Assembly: GCA_964057225.1 (NCBI GenBank) | Contig: OZ059894.1 | Coordinates: 5,456,001-5,520,000 of the forward strand | From: Auanema rhodensis | Lineage: Eukaryota > Nematoda > Chromadorea > Rhabditida > Rhabditidae | DNA: 64,000 nucleotides | Direction: 5' to 3' | Shown here: in pieces, positions 37,424 to 51,200 of the stretch | Layout of the letters: the number at the start of each line of letters is the position of its first letter | Position numbering within the stretch: the stretch's first letter is position 1 | Made by a program: the position numbers and the translations under genes | The notes under the pieces: generated by a model | Seen by the model: only the letters and a program-made list of their open reading frames with translations | Databases searched by the model: none | What the model was told of the DNA's origin: nothing

Positions 37424-39175
37424 TGCACCGAGATATCAACTGATATAAGTTCACACATATATCCTCGATTTTCACCCTGAAGAATTAATTTTTTCGTTGA
37501 ATAACATTGTCCATCGTCTTTGCCTTGAAAAAAGGAATCTAAAAACATCTACTTTTTGTAAAATTATTTTGAACTTTTCGGGAAAATTTTTGTCAAAATG
37601 TTTTTGGAAGCAATTTTGAGTGTACATGGAAACTCAACATACACTAATGCATCATTTTTCAAACGATCATAACTAATTTTTGTATTCAGCGTTTCTCAAT
37701 GTCACATAGTGTATTCGATGCGGATTTTTAAGCTGCGTCGATCTGTGTTATCAGATTTGCGCTAGCTTAAAAATGCACCGAGATATCAACTGATATAGGT
37801 TCACACTTATATCTTCGATTTTCACCCTGAAGAATTAATTTTTTCGTTGAATAACATTGTCCATCGTCTTTGCCTTAAAAAAAGGAATCTAAAAACATCT
37901 ACTTTTTGTGAAATTATCTGGAAATTTTTCGGGAAAATTTTTGTCAAAATGTTTTTGGAAGCAATTTTGAGTGTACATGGAAACTCAACATACATTAATG
38001 CATTATTTTTCAAACGATCATAACTAATTTTTGTATTCAGCGTTTCTCAATGTCACATAGTGTATTCGATGCGGATTTTTAAGCTGCGTCGATCTGTGTT
38101 ATCAGATTTGCGCTAGCTTAAAAATGCACCGAGATATCAACTGATATAGGTTCACACTTATATCTTCGATTTTCACCCTGAAGAATCAATTTTTTCGTTG
38201 AATAACATTGTCCATCGTCTTCGCCTCAAAAAAAAAATCTAAAAACATCTACTTTTTGTGAAATTATCTGGAAATTTTTCGGGAAAATTTTTGTCAAAAT
38301 GTTTTTGGAAGCAATTTTGAGTGTACATGGAAACTCAACATACACTAATGCATCATTTTTCAAACGATCATAACTAATTTTTGTATTCAGCGTTTTTCAA
38401 TGTCATATAGTGTATTCGATGCGGATTTTTAAGCTGCGTCGATCTGTGTGATCAGATTTGCGCTAACTTAAAAATGCACCGAGATATCAACTGATATAGG
38501 TTCACACTTATATCTTCGATTTTCACCCTGAGCAATTAATTTTTTCGTTGAATAACATTGTCCATCGTCTTCGCCTTGAAAAAAAAATTTAAAAACATCT
38601 ACTTTTTGTGAAATTATCTGGAAATTTTTCGGGAAAATTTTTGTCAAAAAGTTTTTGGAAGCAATTTTGAGTGTACATGGAAACTCAACATACACTAATT
38701 CATCATTTTTCAAACAATCATAACTAATTTTTGTATTCAGCGTTTTTCAATGTCATATAGTGTATTCGATGCGGATTTTTAAGCTGCGTCGATCTGTGTG
38801 ATCAGATTTGCGCTAACTTAAAAATGCACCGAGATATCAACTGATATAGGTTCACACTTATATCTTCGATTTTCACACTGCAAAATTAATTTTTTCGTTG
38901 AATAACATTGTCCATCGTCTTTGCCTTGAAAAAAGGAATCTAAAAACATCTACTTTTTGTGAAATTATCTGGAAATTTTTCGGGAAAATTTTTGTCAAAA
39001 AGTTTTTGGAAGCAATTTCGAGTGTACATGGAAACTCAACATACACTAATGCATTATTTTTCAAACGATCATAACTAATTTTTGTATTCAGCGTTTCTCA
39101 ATGTCACATAGTGTATTCGATGCGGATTTTTAAGCTGCGTCGATCTGTGTGATCAGATGTGCGCTAACTTAAAAA
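37424..39175. repeat. Satellite block: five mixed monomers
   Basis: The starts are 37424, 37774, 38125, 38475 and 38825. Private or rare marks are ACATTAATGCATTATT (37774), GAAGAATCAATT (38125, also at 36024) and ACTAATTCATC (38475). The copy at 38825 has CACACTGCAAAATT with AATTTCGAGTG, marks that become common after 54871. Confidence 0.7.
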
Positions 39176-41270
39176 TGCACCGAGATATCAACTGATATAA
39201 GTTCACACATATATCTTCGATTTTCACCCTGAAGAATTAATTTTTTTGTTGAATACCATTGTCCATCGTCTTCGCCTTAAAAGAAAAATCTAAAAACATC
39301 TACTTTTTGTGAAATTATCTAGAAATTTTTCGGGAAAATTTTTGTCAAAAGGTTTTGGAAGCAATTTTGAGTGTACATGGAAACTCAACATACACTTATG
39401 CATCATTTTTCAAACGATCATAACTAATTTTTGTATTAAGCGTTTCTCAATGTGACGTAGTGTATTCGATGCGGATTTTTAAGCTGCGTCGATCTGTGTT
39501 ATCAGATTTGCGCTAACTTAAAAATGCACCGAGATATTAACTGATATAAGTTCACACTTATATCTTCGATTTTCACCCTGAAGAATTAATTTTTTCGTTG
39601 AATAACATTGTCCATCGTCTTCGCCTCGAAAAAAAAATCTAAAAACATCTACTTTTTGTGAAATTATCTGGAAATTTTTCGGGAAAATTTTTGTCAAAAT
39701 GTTTTTGGAAGCAATGTTGAGTGTAATGGAAACTCAACATACACTAATGCATCATTTTTCAAACGATCATAACTAATTTTTGTATTCAGCGTTTCTCAAT
39801 GTCACATAGTGCATTCGATGCGGAATTTTAAGCTGCGTCGATTTGTGTTATCAGATTTGCGCTAGCTTGAAAATGCACCGAGATATCAACTGATATAGGT
39901 TCACACTTATATCTTCGATTTTCACCCTGAAGAATTAATTTTTTCGTTGAATAACATTGTCCATCGTCTTCGCCTCGAAAAAAAAATCTAAAAACATCTA
40001 CTTTTTGTGAAATTATCTGGAAATTTTTCGGGAAAATTTTTGTCAAAATGTTTTTGGAAGCAATGTTGAGTGTAATGGAAACTCAACATACACTAATGCA
40101 TCATTTTTCAAACGATCATAACTAATTTTTGTATTCAGCGTTTCTCAATGTCACATAGTGTATTCGATGCGGATTTTTAAGCTGCGTCGATCTGTGTGAT
40201 CAGATGTGCGCTAACTTAAAAATGCACCGAGATATCAACTGATATAAGTTCACACATATATCTTCGATTTTCACCCTGAAGAATTAATTTTTTCGTTGAA
40301 TACCATTGTCCATCGTCTTCGCCTTAAAAGAAAAATCTAAAAACATCTACTTTTTGTGAAATTATCTAGAAATTTTTCGGGAAAATTTTTGTCAAAAAGT
40401 TTTTGGAAGCAATTTTGAGTGTACATGGAAACTCAACATACACTAATGCATCATTTTTCAAACGATCATAACTAATTTTTGTATTAAGCGTTTCTCAATG
40501 TGACGTAGTGTATTCGATGCGGATTTTTAAGCTGCGTCGATCTGTGTTATCAGATTTGCGCTAACTTAAAAATGCACCGAGATATTAACTGATATAAGTT
40601 CACACTTATATCTTCGATTTTCACCCTGAAGAATTAATTTTTTCGTTGAATAACATTGTCCATCGTCTTCGCCTCGAAAAAAAAATCTAAAAACATCTAC
40701 TTTTTGTAAAATTATCTGGAAATTTTTCGGGAAAATTTTTGTCAAAATGTTTTTGGAAGCAATGTTGAGTGTAATGGAAACTCAACATACACTAATGCAT
40801 CATTTTTCAAACGATCATAACTAATTTTTGTATTCAGCGTTTCTCAATGTCACATAGTGCATTCGATGCGGAATTTTAAGCTGCGTCGATTTGTGTTATC
40901 AGATTTGCGCTAGCTTGAAAATGCACCGAGATATCAACTGATATAGGTTCACACTTATATCTTCAATTTTCACCCTGAAGAATTAATTTTTTCGTTGAAT
41001 AACATTGTCCATCGTCTTCGCCTCGAAAAAAAAATCTAAAAACATCTACTTTTTGTGAAATTATCTGGAAATTTTTCGGGAAAATTTTTGTCAAAATGTT
41101 TTTGGAAGCAATGTTGAGTGTAATGGAAACTCAACATACACTAATGCATCATTTTTCAAACGATCATAACTAATTTTTGTATTAAGCGTTTCTCAATGTG
41201 ACGTAGTGTATTCGATGCGGATTTTTAAGCTGCGTCGATCTGTGTTATCAGATTTGCGCTAACTTAAAAA
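39176..41270. repeat. Trimeric higher-order repeat, two tandem copies of 1047-1048 bp
   Basis: The order 39176, 39525, 39874 repeats at 40223, 40573, 40922. The first monomer has CCTTAAAAGAAA with ATCTAGAAATT. The second starts GAGATATTAACTG. The third starts CTTGAAAATGCACC. A further monomer of the second type follows at 41271, so the array starts a third unit and breaks off. The monomer types are unlike those of the trimer at 5947-8040, so trimers arose at least twice. Confidence 0.8.
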
Positions 41271-44068
41271 TGCACCGAGATATTAACTGATATAAGTTCA
41301 CACTTATATCTTCGATTTTCACCCTGAAGAATTAATTCTTCGTTGAATAACATTGTCCATCGTCTTCGCCTTGAAAAAAAAATCTAAAAACATCTACTTT
41401 TTGTGAAATTATCTGGAAATTTTTCGGGAAAATTTTTGTCAAAAAGTTTTTGGAAGCAATTTTGAGTGTACATGGAAACTCAACATACACTAATGCATCA
41501 TTTTTCAAACGATCATAACTAATTTTTGTATTGAGGATTTCTTACTGTAGTATAGTGCATTCGATGCGGATTTTTAAGCTGCGTCGATCTGTGTTATCAG
41601 ATTTGCGCTAACTTAAAAATGCACCGAGATATCAACTGATATAGGTTCACACTTATATCTTCGATTTTCACCCTGAAGAATTAATTTTTTCGTTGAATAA
41701 CATTGTCCATCGTCTTCGCCTTGAAAAAAAAATCTAAAAACATCTACTTTTTGTGAAATTATCTGGAAATTTTTCGGGAAAATTTTTGTCAAAAAGTTTT
41801 TGGAAGCAATTTTGAGTGTACATGGAAACTCAACATACACTAATGCATCATTTTTCAAACGATCATAACTAATTTTTGTATTAAGCGTTTCTCAATGTGA
41901 CGTAGTGCATTCGATGCGGAATTTTAAGCTGCGTCGATCTGTGTTATCAGATTTGCGCTAACTTAAAAATGCACCGAGATATTAACTGATATAAGTTCAC
42001 ACATATATCCTCGATTTTCACCCTGAAGAATTAATTTTTTCGTTGAATAACATTGTCCATCGTCTTCGCCTTGAAAAAAGGAATCTAAAAACATCTACTT
42101 TTTGTAAAATTATTTTGAACTTTTCGGGAAAATTTTTGTCAAAATGTTTGTGGAAGCAATTTTGAGTGTACATGGAAACTCAACATACACTAATGCATCA
42201 TTTTTCAAACGATCATAACTAATTTTTGTATTCAGCGTTTTTCAATGTCACATAGTGTATTCGATGCGGATTTTTAAGCTGCGTCGATCTGTGTGATCAG
42301 ATTTGCGCTAGCTTAAAAATGCACCGAGATATCAACTGATATAGGTTCACACTTATATCCTCGATTTTCACCCTGCAAAATTAATTTTTTCGTTGAATAA
42401 CATTGTCCATCGTCTTCGCCTTGAAAAAAAAATCTAAAAACATCTACTTTTTGTGAAATTATCTCGAAATTTTTCGGGAAAATTTTTGTCAAAAAGTTTT
42501 TGGAAGCAATTTTGAGTGTACATGGAAACTCAACATACACTAATGCATCATTTTTCAAACGATCATAACTAATTTTTGTATTGGACGTTTCCCAATGTAT
42601 TATAGTGTATTCGATGCGGATTTTTAAGCTGCGTCGATCTGTGTTATCAGATTTGCGCTAACTTAAAAATGCACCGAGATATCAACTGATATAAGTTCAC
42701 ACATATATCCTCGATTTTCACCCTGAAGAATTAATTTTTTCGTTGAATAACATTGTCCATCGTCTTCGCCTTGAAAAAAGGAATCTAAAAACATCTACTT
42801 TATGTAAAATTATTTTGAACTTTTCGGGAAATTTTTGTCAAAATGTTTGTGGAAGCAATTTTGAGTGTACATGGAAACTCAACATACACTAATGCATCAT
42901 TTTTCAAACGATCATAACTAATTTTTGTATTCAGCGTTTTTCAATGTCACATAGTGTATTCGATGCGGATTTTTAAGCTGCGTCGATCTGTGTTATCAGA
43001 TTTGCGCTAACTTAAAAATGCACCGAGATATCAACTGATATAGGTTCACACTTATATCCTCGATTTTCACCCTACAAAATTAATTTTTTCGTTGAATAAC
43101 ATTGTCCATCGTCTTCGCCTTGAAAAAAAAATCTAAAAACATCTACTTTTTGTGAAATTATTTTGAAATTTTTCAGGAAAATTTTTGTCAAAATGTTTTT
43201 GGAAGCAATGTTGAGTGTACATGAAAACTCAACATACACTTATGCATCATTTTTCAAACGATCATAACTAATTTTTGTATTCAGCGTTTTTCAATGTCAC
43301 ATAGTGTATTCGATGCGGATTTTTAAGCTGCGTCGATCTGTGTGATCAGATTTGCGCTAACTTAAAAATGCACCGAGATATCAACTGATATAAGTTCACA
43401 CATATATCTTCGATTTTCACCCTGAAGAATTAATTTTTTCGTTGAATAACATTGTCCATCGTCTTCGCCTTGAAAAAAAAATTTAAAAACATCTACTTTT
43501 TGTGAAATTATTTTGAAATTTTTCAGGAAAATTTTTGTCAAAATGTTTTTGGAAGCAATGTTGAGTGTACATGAAAACTCAACATACACTTATGCATCAT
43601 TTTTCAAACGATCATAACTAATTTTTGTATTCAGCGTTTCTGAATGTCACATAATGTATTCGATGCGGATTTTTAAGCTGCGTCGATCTGTGTTATCAGA
43701 TTTGCGCTAACTTAAAAATGCACCGAGATATCAACTGATATAAGTTCACACATATATCTTCGATTTTCACCCTGAAGAATTAATTTTTTCGTTGAATAAC
43801 ATTGTCCATCGTCTTCGCCTTGAAAAAAAAATCTAAAAACATCTACTTTTTGTGAAATTATTTTGAAATTTTTCAGGAAAATTTTTGTCAAAATGTTTTT
43901 GGAAGCAATGTTGAGTGTACATGAAAACTCAACATACACTTATGCATCATTTTTCAAACGATCATAACTAATTTTTGTATTCAGCGTTTCTGAATGTCAC
44001 ATAATGTATTCGATGCGGATTTTTAAGCTGCGTCGATCTGTGTTATCAGATTTGCGCTAACTTAAGAA
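41271..44068. repeat. Satellite block: eight monomers, transition to the right-half types
   Basis: The starts are 41271, 41620, 41970, 42320, 42670, 43019, 43369 and 43719. The copy at 41271 has a shortened T run (AATTCTTCG) and a tail seen nowhere else in the window (GAGGATTTCTTACTGTAG). The last three form a family with TTTCAGG, ACATGAAAACTC and ACACTTATGC. Confidence 0.7.
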
Positions 44069-44392
44069 TGCACCGAGATATCAACTGATATATGTTCACA
44101 CTTATATCTTCGATTTTCACCCTGAAGAATTAATTTTTTCGTTGAATAACATTGTCCATCGTCTTCGCCTTGAAAAAAAAATCTAAAAACATCTACTTTT
44201 TGTGAAATTATCTCGAAATTTTTCGGGAACAATTTTGAGTGTACATGGAAACTCAACATACACTTATGCATCATTTTTCAAACGATCATAACTAATTTTT
44301 GTATTGGACGTTTCCCAATGTATTATAGTGTATTCGATGCGGATTTTTAAGCTGCGTCGATCTGTGTTATCAGATTTGCGCTAACTTAAAAA
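44069..44392. repeat. 324-bp satellite monomer with a 26-bp internal deletion
   Basis: After TTTTTCGGGAA the sequence jumps to CAATTTTGAGTG. The 26 bases that normally carry the second A/T tract and GTTTTTGGAAG are missing. The only other such copy is 47895-48218, so the deletion happened once and was then duplicated. It is a clean marker for the larger duplication. Confidence 0.9.
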
Positions 44393-47300
44393 TGCACTGA
44401 GATATTAACTGATATAAGTTCACACATATATCCTCGATTTTCACCCTGAAGAATTAATTTTTTCGTTGAATAACATTGTCCATCGTCTTCGCCTTGAAAA
44501 AAGGAATCTAAAAACATCTACTTTATGTAAAATTATTTTGAACTTTTCGGGAAAATTTTTGTCAAAATGTTTGTGGAAGCAATTTTGAGTGTACATGGAA
44601 ACTCAACATACACTAATGCATCATTTTTCAAACGATCATAACTAATTTTTGTATTCAGCGTTTCTGAATGTCACATAATGTATTCGATGCGGATTTTTAA
44701 GCTGCGTCGATCTGTGTTATCAGATTTGCGCTAACTTAAAAATGCACCGAGATATCAACTGATATAGGTTCACACTTATATCCTCGATTTTCACCCTACA
44801 AAATTAATTTTTTCGTTGAATAACATTGTCCATCGTCTTCGCCTTGAAAAAAAAAATCTAAAAACATCTACTTTTTGTGAAATTATCTCGAAATTTTTCG
44901 GGAAAATTTTTGTCAAAAAGTTTTTGGAAGCAATTTTGAGTGTACATGGAAACTCAACATACACTAATGCATCATTTTTCAAACGATCATAACTAATTTT
45001 TGTATTCAGCGTTTCTGAATGTCACATAATGTATTCGATGCGGATTTTTAAGCTGCGTCGATCTGTGTTATCAGATTTGCGCTAACTTAAAAATGCACCG
45101 AGATATCAACTGATATAGGTTCACACTTATATCTTCGATTTTCACCTTGAAGAATTAATTTTTTCGTTGAATAACATTGTCCATCGTCTTCGCCTTGAAA
45201 AAAAAATCTAAAAACATCTACTTTTTGTGAAATTATCTCGAAATTTTTCGGGAAAATTTTTGTCAAAAAGTTTTTGGAAGCAATTTTGAGTGTACATGGA
45301 AACTCAACATACACTAATGCATCATTTTTCAAACGATCATAACTAATTTTTGTATTGGACGTTTCCCAATGTATTATAGTGTATTCGATGCGGATTTTTA
45401 AGCTGCGTCGATCTGTGTTATCAGATTTGCGCTAACTTAAAAATGCACCGAGATATCAACTGATATAAGTTCACACTTATATCTTCGATTTTCACCCTGC
45501 AAAATTAATTTTTTCGTTGAATAACATTGTCCATCGTCTTCGCCTTGAAAAAAAAATCTAAAAACATCTACTTTTTGTGAAATTATCTCGAAATTTTTCG
45601 GGAAAATTTTTGTCAAAAAGTTTTTGGAAGCAATTTTGAGTGTACATGGAAACTCAACATACACTAATGCATCATTTTTCAAACGATCATAACTAATTTT
45701 TGTATTCAGCGTTTCTCAATGTCACATAGTGTATTCGATGCGGATTTTTAAGCTGCGTCGATCTGTGTTATCAGATTTGCGCTAACTTAAAAATGCACCG
45801 AGATATCAACTGATATAGGTTCACACTTATATCTTCGATTTTCACCCTGAAGAATTAATTTTTTCGTTGAATAACATTGTCCATCGTCTTCGCCTTGAAA
45901 AAAAAATCTAAAAACATCTACTTTTTGTGAAATTATCTCGAAATTTTTCGGGAAAATTTTTGTCAAAAAGTTTTTGGAAGCAATTTTGAGTGTACATGGA
46001 AACTCAACATACACTAATGCATCATTTTTCAAACGATCATAACTAATTTTTGTATTCAGCGTTTCTCAATGTCACATAGTGTATTCGATGCGGATTTTTA
46101 AGCTGCGTCGATCTGTGTTATCAGATTTGCGCTAACTTAAAAATGCACCGAGATATCAACTGATATAAGTTCACACTTATATCTTCGATTTTCACCCTGC
46201 AAAATTAATTTTTTCGTTGAATAACATTGTCCATCGTCTTTGCCTTGAAAAAAGGAATCTAAAAACATCTACTTTTTGTAAAATTATCTGGAAATTTTTC
46301 GGGAAAATTTTTGTCAAAAAGTTTTTGGAAGCAATTTTGAGTGTACATGGAAACTCAACATACACTAATGCATCATTTTTCAAACGATCATAACTAATTT
46401 TTGTATTCAGCGTTTCTCAATGTCACATAGTGTATTCGATGCGGATTTTTAAGCTGCGTCGATCTGTGTTATCAGATTTGCGCTAACTTAAAAATGCACC
46501 GAGATATCAACTGATATAGGTTCACACTTATATCTTCGATTTTCACCCTGAAGAATTAATTTTTTCATTGAATAACATAGTCCATCGTCTTCGCCTTGAA
46601 AAAAAAATCTAAAAACATCTACTTTTTGTGAAATTATCTGGAAATTTTTCGGGAAAATTTTTGTCAAAAAGTTTTTGGAAGCAATTTTAAGTGTACATGG
46701 AAACTCAACATACACTAATGCATCATTTTTCAAACGATCATAACTAATTTTTGTATTCAGCGTTTTTCAATGTCATATAGTGTATTCGATGCGGATTTTT
46801 AAGCTGCGTCGATCTGTGTTATCAGATTTGCGCTAACTTAAAAATGCACCGAGATATCAACTGATATAGGTTCACACTTATATCTTCGATTTTCACCCTG
46901 AAGAATTAATTTTTTCGTTGAATAACATTGTCCATCGTCTTCGCCTCGAAAACAAAATCTTAAAACATCTACTTTTTGTAAAATTATCTGGAAATTTTTC
47001 GGGAAAATTTTTGTCAAAAAGTTTTTGGAAGCAATTTTGAGTGTACATGGAAACTCAACATACACTAATGCATCATTTTTCAAACGATCATAACTAATTT
47101 TTGTATTCAGCGTTTCTGAATGTCACATAATGTATTCGATGCGGATTTTTAAGCTGCGTCGATCTGTGTTATCAGATTTGCGCTAACTTAAAAATGCACC
47201 GAGATATCAACTGATATAGGTTCACACTTATATCCTCGATTTTCACCCTGAGCAATTAATTTTTTCATTGAATAACATAGTCCATCGTCTTCGCCTTGAA

Positions 47301-47544
47301 AAAAAAATCTAAAAACATCTACTTTTTGTGAAATTATCTGGAAATTTTTCGGGAAAATTTTTGTCAAAAAGTTTTTGGAAGCAATTTTGAGTGTACATGG
47401 AAACTCAACATACACTTATGCATCATTTTTCAAACGATCATAACTAATTTTTGTATTCAGCGTTTCTGAATGTCACATAATGTATTCGATGCGGATTTTT
47501 AAGCTGCGTCGATCTGTGTTATCAGATTTGCGCTAACTTAAGAA
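44069..47544. repeat. Segmental duplication in the right half, copy 1 (ten monomers)
   Basis: It begins with a 324-bp monomer (44069-44392) and runs through 44393, 44743, 45094, 45444, 45794, 46144, 46495, 46845 and 47195. The same order of rare types recurs from 47895: the 324-bp deletion copy, TTTATGTAAAA with TTTGTGG, CCCTACAAAATT, CTCGAAATTTTTCGGG, TTTGCCTTGAAAAAAGG with GTAAAATTATCTGG, CATTTTAAGTG, AAACAAAATCTTAAAA, and the GAGCAATT type with ATAGTCC. Confidence 0.8.
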
Positions 47545-47894
47545 TGCACCGAGATATCAACTGATATATGTTCACACTTATATCTTCGATTTTCACCCTG
47601 AAGAATTAATTTTTTCGTTGAATAACATTGTCCATCGTCTTCGCCTTGAAAAAAAAATCTAAAAACATCTACTTTTTGTGAAATTATCTGGAAATTTTTC
47701 GGGAAAATTTTTGTCAAAATGTTTTTGGAAGCAATGTTGAGTGTACATGAAAACTCAACATACACTTATGCATCATTTTTCAAACGATCATAACTAATTT
47801 TTGTATTCAGCGTTTCTGAATGTCACATAATGTATTCGATGCGGATTTTTAAGCTGCGTCGATCTGTGTTATCAGATTTGCGCTAACTTAAGAA

Positions 47895-48218
47895 TGCACC
47901 GAGATATCAACTGATATATGTTCACACTTATATCTTCGATTTTCACCCTGAAGAATTAATTTTTTCGTTGAATAACATTGTCCATCGTCTTCGCCTTGAA
48001 AAAAAAATCTAAAAACATCTACTTTTTGTGAAATTATCTCGAAATTTTTCGGGAACAATTTTGAGTGTACATGGAAACTCAACATACACTTATGCATCAT
48101 TTTTCAAACGATCATAACTAATTTTTGTATTGGACGTTTCCCAATGTATTATAGTGTATTCGATGCGGATTTTTAAGCTGCGTCGATCTGTGTTATCAGA
48201 TTTGCGCTAACTTAAAAA
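47895..48218. repeat. Second 324-bp satellite monomer with the same 26-bp deletion
   Basis: It shares the deletion breakpoints of 44069-44392 and the rare TATATGTTCACAC near its start. It lies 3826 bp to the right of that copy. Confidence 0.9.
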
Positions 48219-51200
48219 TGCACCGAGATATTAACTGATATAAGTTCACACATATATCCTCGATTTTCACCCTGAAGAATTAATTTTTTCGTTGAATAAC
48301 ATTGTCCATCGTCTTCGCCTTGAAAAAAGGAATCTAAAAACATCTACTTTATGTAAAATTATTTTGAACTTTTCGGGAAAATTTTTGTCAAAATGTTTGT
48401 GGAAGCAATTTTGAGTGTACATGGAAACTCAACATACACTAATGCATCATTTTTCAAACGATCATAACTAATTTTTGTATTCAGCGTTTCTCAATGTCAC
48501 ATAGTGTATTCGATGCGGATTTTTAAGCTGCGTCGATCTGTGTTATCAGATTTGCGCTAACTTAAAAATGCACCGAGATATCAACTGATATAGGTTCACA
48601 CTTATATCCTCGATTTTCACCCTACAAAATTAATTTTTTCGTTGAATAACATTGTCCATCGTCTTCGCCTTGAAAAAAAAATCTAAAAACATCTACTTTT
48701 TGTGAAATTATCTCGAAATTTTTCGGGAAAATTTTTGTCAAAAAGTTTTTGGAAGCAATTTTGAGTGTACATGGAAACTCAACATACACTAATGCATCAT
48801 TTTTCAAACGATCATAACTAATTTTTGTATTCAGCGTTTCTGAATGTCACATAATGTATTCGATGCGGATTTTTAAGCTGCGTCGATCTGTGTTATCAGA
48901 TTTGCGCTAACTTAAAAATGCACCGAGATATCAACTGATATAAGTTCACACATATATCCTCGATTTTCACCCTGAAGAATTAATTTTTTCGTTGAATAAC
49001 ATTGTCCATCGTCTTCGCCTTGAAAAAAGGAATCTAAAAACATCTACTTTATGTAAAATTATTTTGAACTTTTCGGGAAAATTTTTGTCAAAATGTTTGT
49101 GGAAGCAATTTTGAGTGTACATGGAAACTCAACATACACTAATGCATCATTTTTCAAACGATCATAACTAATTTTTGTATTCAGCGTTTCTCAATGTCAC
49201 ATAGTGTATTCGATGCGGATTTTTAAGCTGCGTCGATCTGTGTTATCAGATTTGCGCTAACTTAAAAATGCACCGAGATATCAACTGATATAGGTTCACA
49301 CTTATATCCTCGATTTTCACCCTACAAAATTAATTTTTTCGTTGAATAACATTGTCCATCGTCTTCGCCTTGAAAAAAAAATCTAAAAACATCTACTTTT
49401 TGTGAAATTATCTCGAAATTTTTCGGGAAAATTTTTGTCAAAAAGTTTTTGGAAGCAATTTTGAGTGTACATGGAAACTCAACATACACTAATGCATCAT
49501 TTTTCAAACGATCATAACTAATTTTTGTATTCAGCGTTTCTGAATGTCACATAATGTATTCGATGCGGATTTTTAAGCTGCGTCGATCTGTGTTATCAGA
49601 TTTGCGCTAACTTAAAAATGCACCGAGATATCAACTGATATAGGTTCACACTTATATCTTCGATTTTCACCCTGAAGAATTAATTTTTTCGTTGAATAAC
49701 ATTGTCCATCGTCTTCGCCTTGAAAAAAAAATCTAAAAACATCTACTTTTTGTGAAATTATCTCGAAATTTTTCGGGAAAATTTTTGTCAAAAAGTTTTT
49801 GGAAGCAATTTTGAGTGTACATGGAAACTCAACATACACTAATGCATCATTTTTCAAACGATCATAACTAATTTTTGTATTCAGCGTTTCTCAATGTCAC
49901 ATAGTGTATTCGATGCGGATTTTTAAGCTGCGTCGATCTGTGTTATCAGATTTGCGCTAACTTAAAAATGCACCGAGATATCAACTGATATAAGTTCACA
50001 CTTATATCTTCGATTTTCACCCTGCAAAATTAATTTTTTCGTTGAATAACATTGTCCATCGTCTTTGCCTTGAAAAAAGGAATCTAAAAACATCTACTTT
50101 TTGTAAAATTATCTGGAAATTTTTCGGGAAAATTTTTGTCAAAAAGTTTTTGGAAGCAATTTTGAGTGTACATGGAAACTCAACATACACTAATGCATCA
50201 TTTTTCAAACGATCATAACTAATTTTTGTATTCAGCGTTTCTCAATGTCACATAGTGTATTCGATGCGGATTTTTAAGCTGCGTCGATCTGTGTTATCAG
50301 ATTTGCGCTAACTTAAAAATGCACCGAGATATCAACTGATATAGGTTCACACTTATATCTTCGATTTTCACCCTGAAGAATTAATTTTTTCGTTGAATAA
50401 CATTGTCCATCGTCTTCGCCTTGAAAAAAAAATCTAAAAACATCTACTTTTTGTGAAATTATCTCGAAATTTTTCGGGAAAATTTTTGTCAAAAAGTTTT
50501 TGGAAGCAATTTTGAGTGTACATGGAAACTCAACATACACTAATGCATCATTTTTCAAACGATCATAACTAATTTTTGTATTCAGCGTTTCTCAATGTCA
50601 CATAGTGTATTCGATGCGGATTTTTAAGCTGCGTCGATCTGTGTTATCAGATTTGCGCTAACTTAAAAATGCACCGAGATATCAACTGATATAAGTTCAC
50701 ACTTATATCTTCGATTTTCACCCTGCAAAATTAATTTTTTCGTTGAATAACATTGTCCATCGTCTTTGCCTTGAAAAAAGGAATCTAAAAACATCTACTT
50801 TTTGTAAAATTATCTGGAAATTTTTCGGGAAAATTTTTGTCAAAAAGTTTTTGGAAGCAATTTTGAGTGTACATGGAAACTCAACATACACTAATGCATC
50901 ATTTTTCAAACGATCATAACTAATTTTTGTATTCAGCGTTTCTCAATGTCACATAGTGTATTCGATGCGGATTTTTAAGCTGCGTCGATCTGTGTTATCA
51001 GATTTGCGCTAACTTAAAAATGCACCGAGATATCAACTGATATAGGTTCACACTTATATCTTCGATTTTCACCCTGAAGAATTAATTTTTTCATTGAATA
51101 ACATAGTCCATCGTCTTCGCCTTGAAAAAAAAATCTAAAAACATCTACTTTTTGTGAAATTATCTGGAAATTTTTCGGGAAAATTTTTGTCAAAAAGTTT

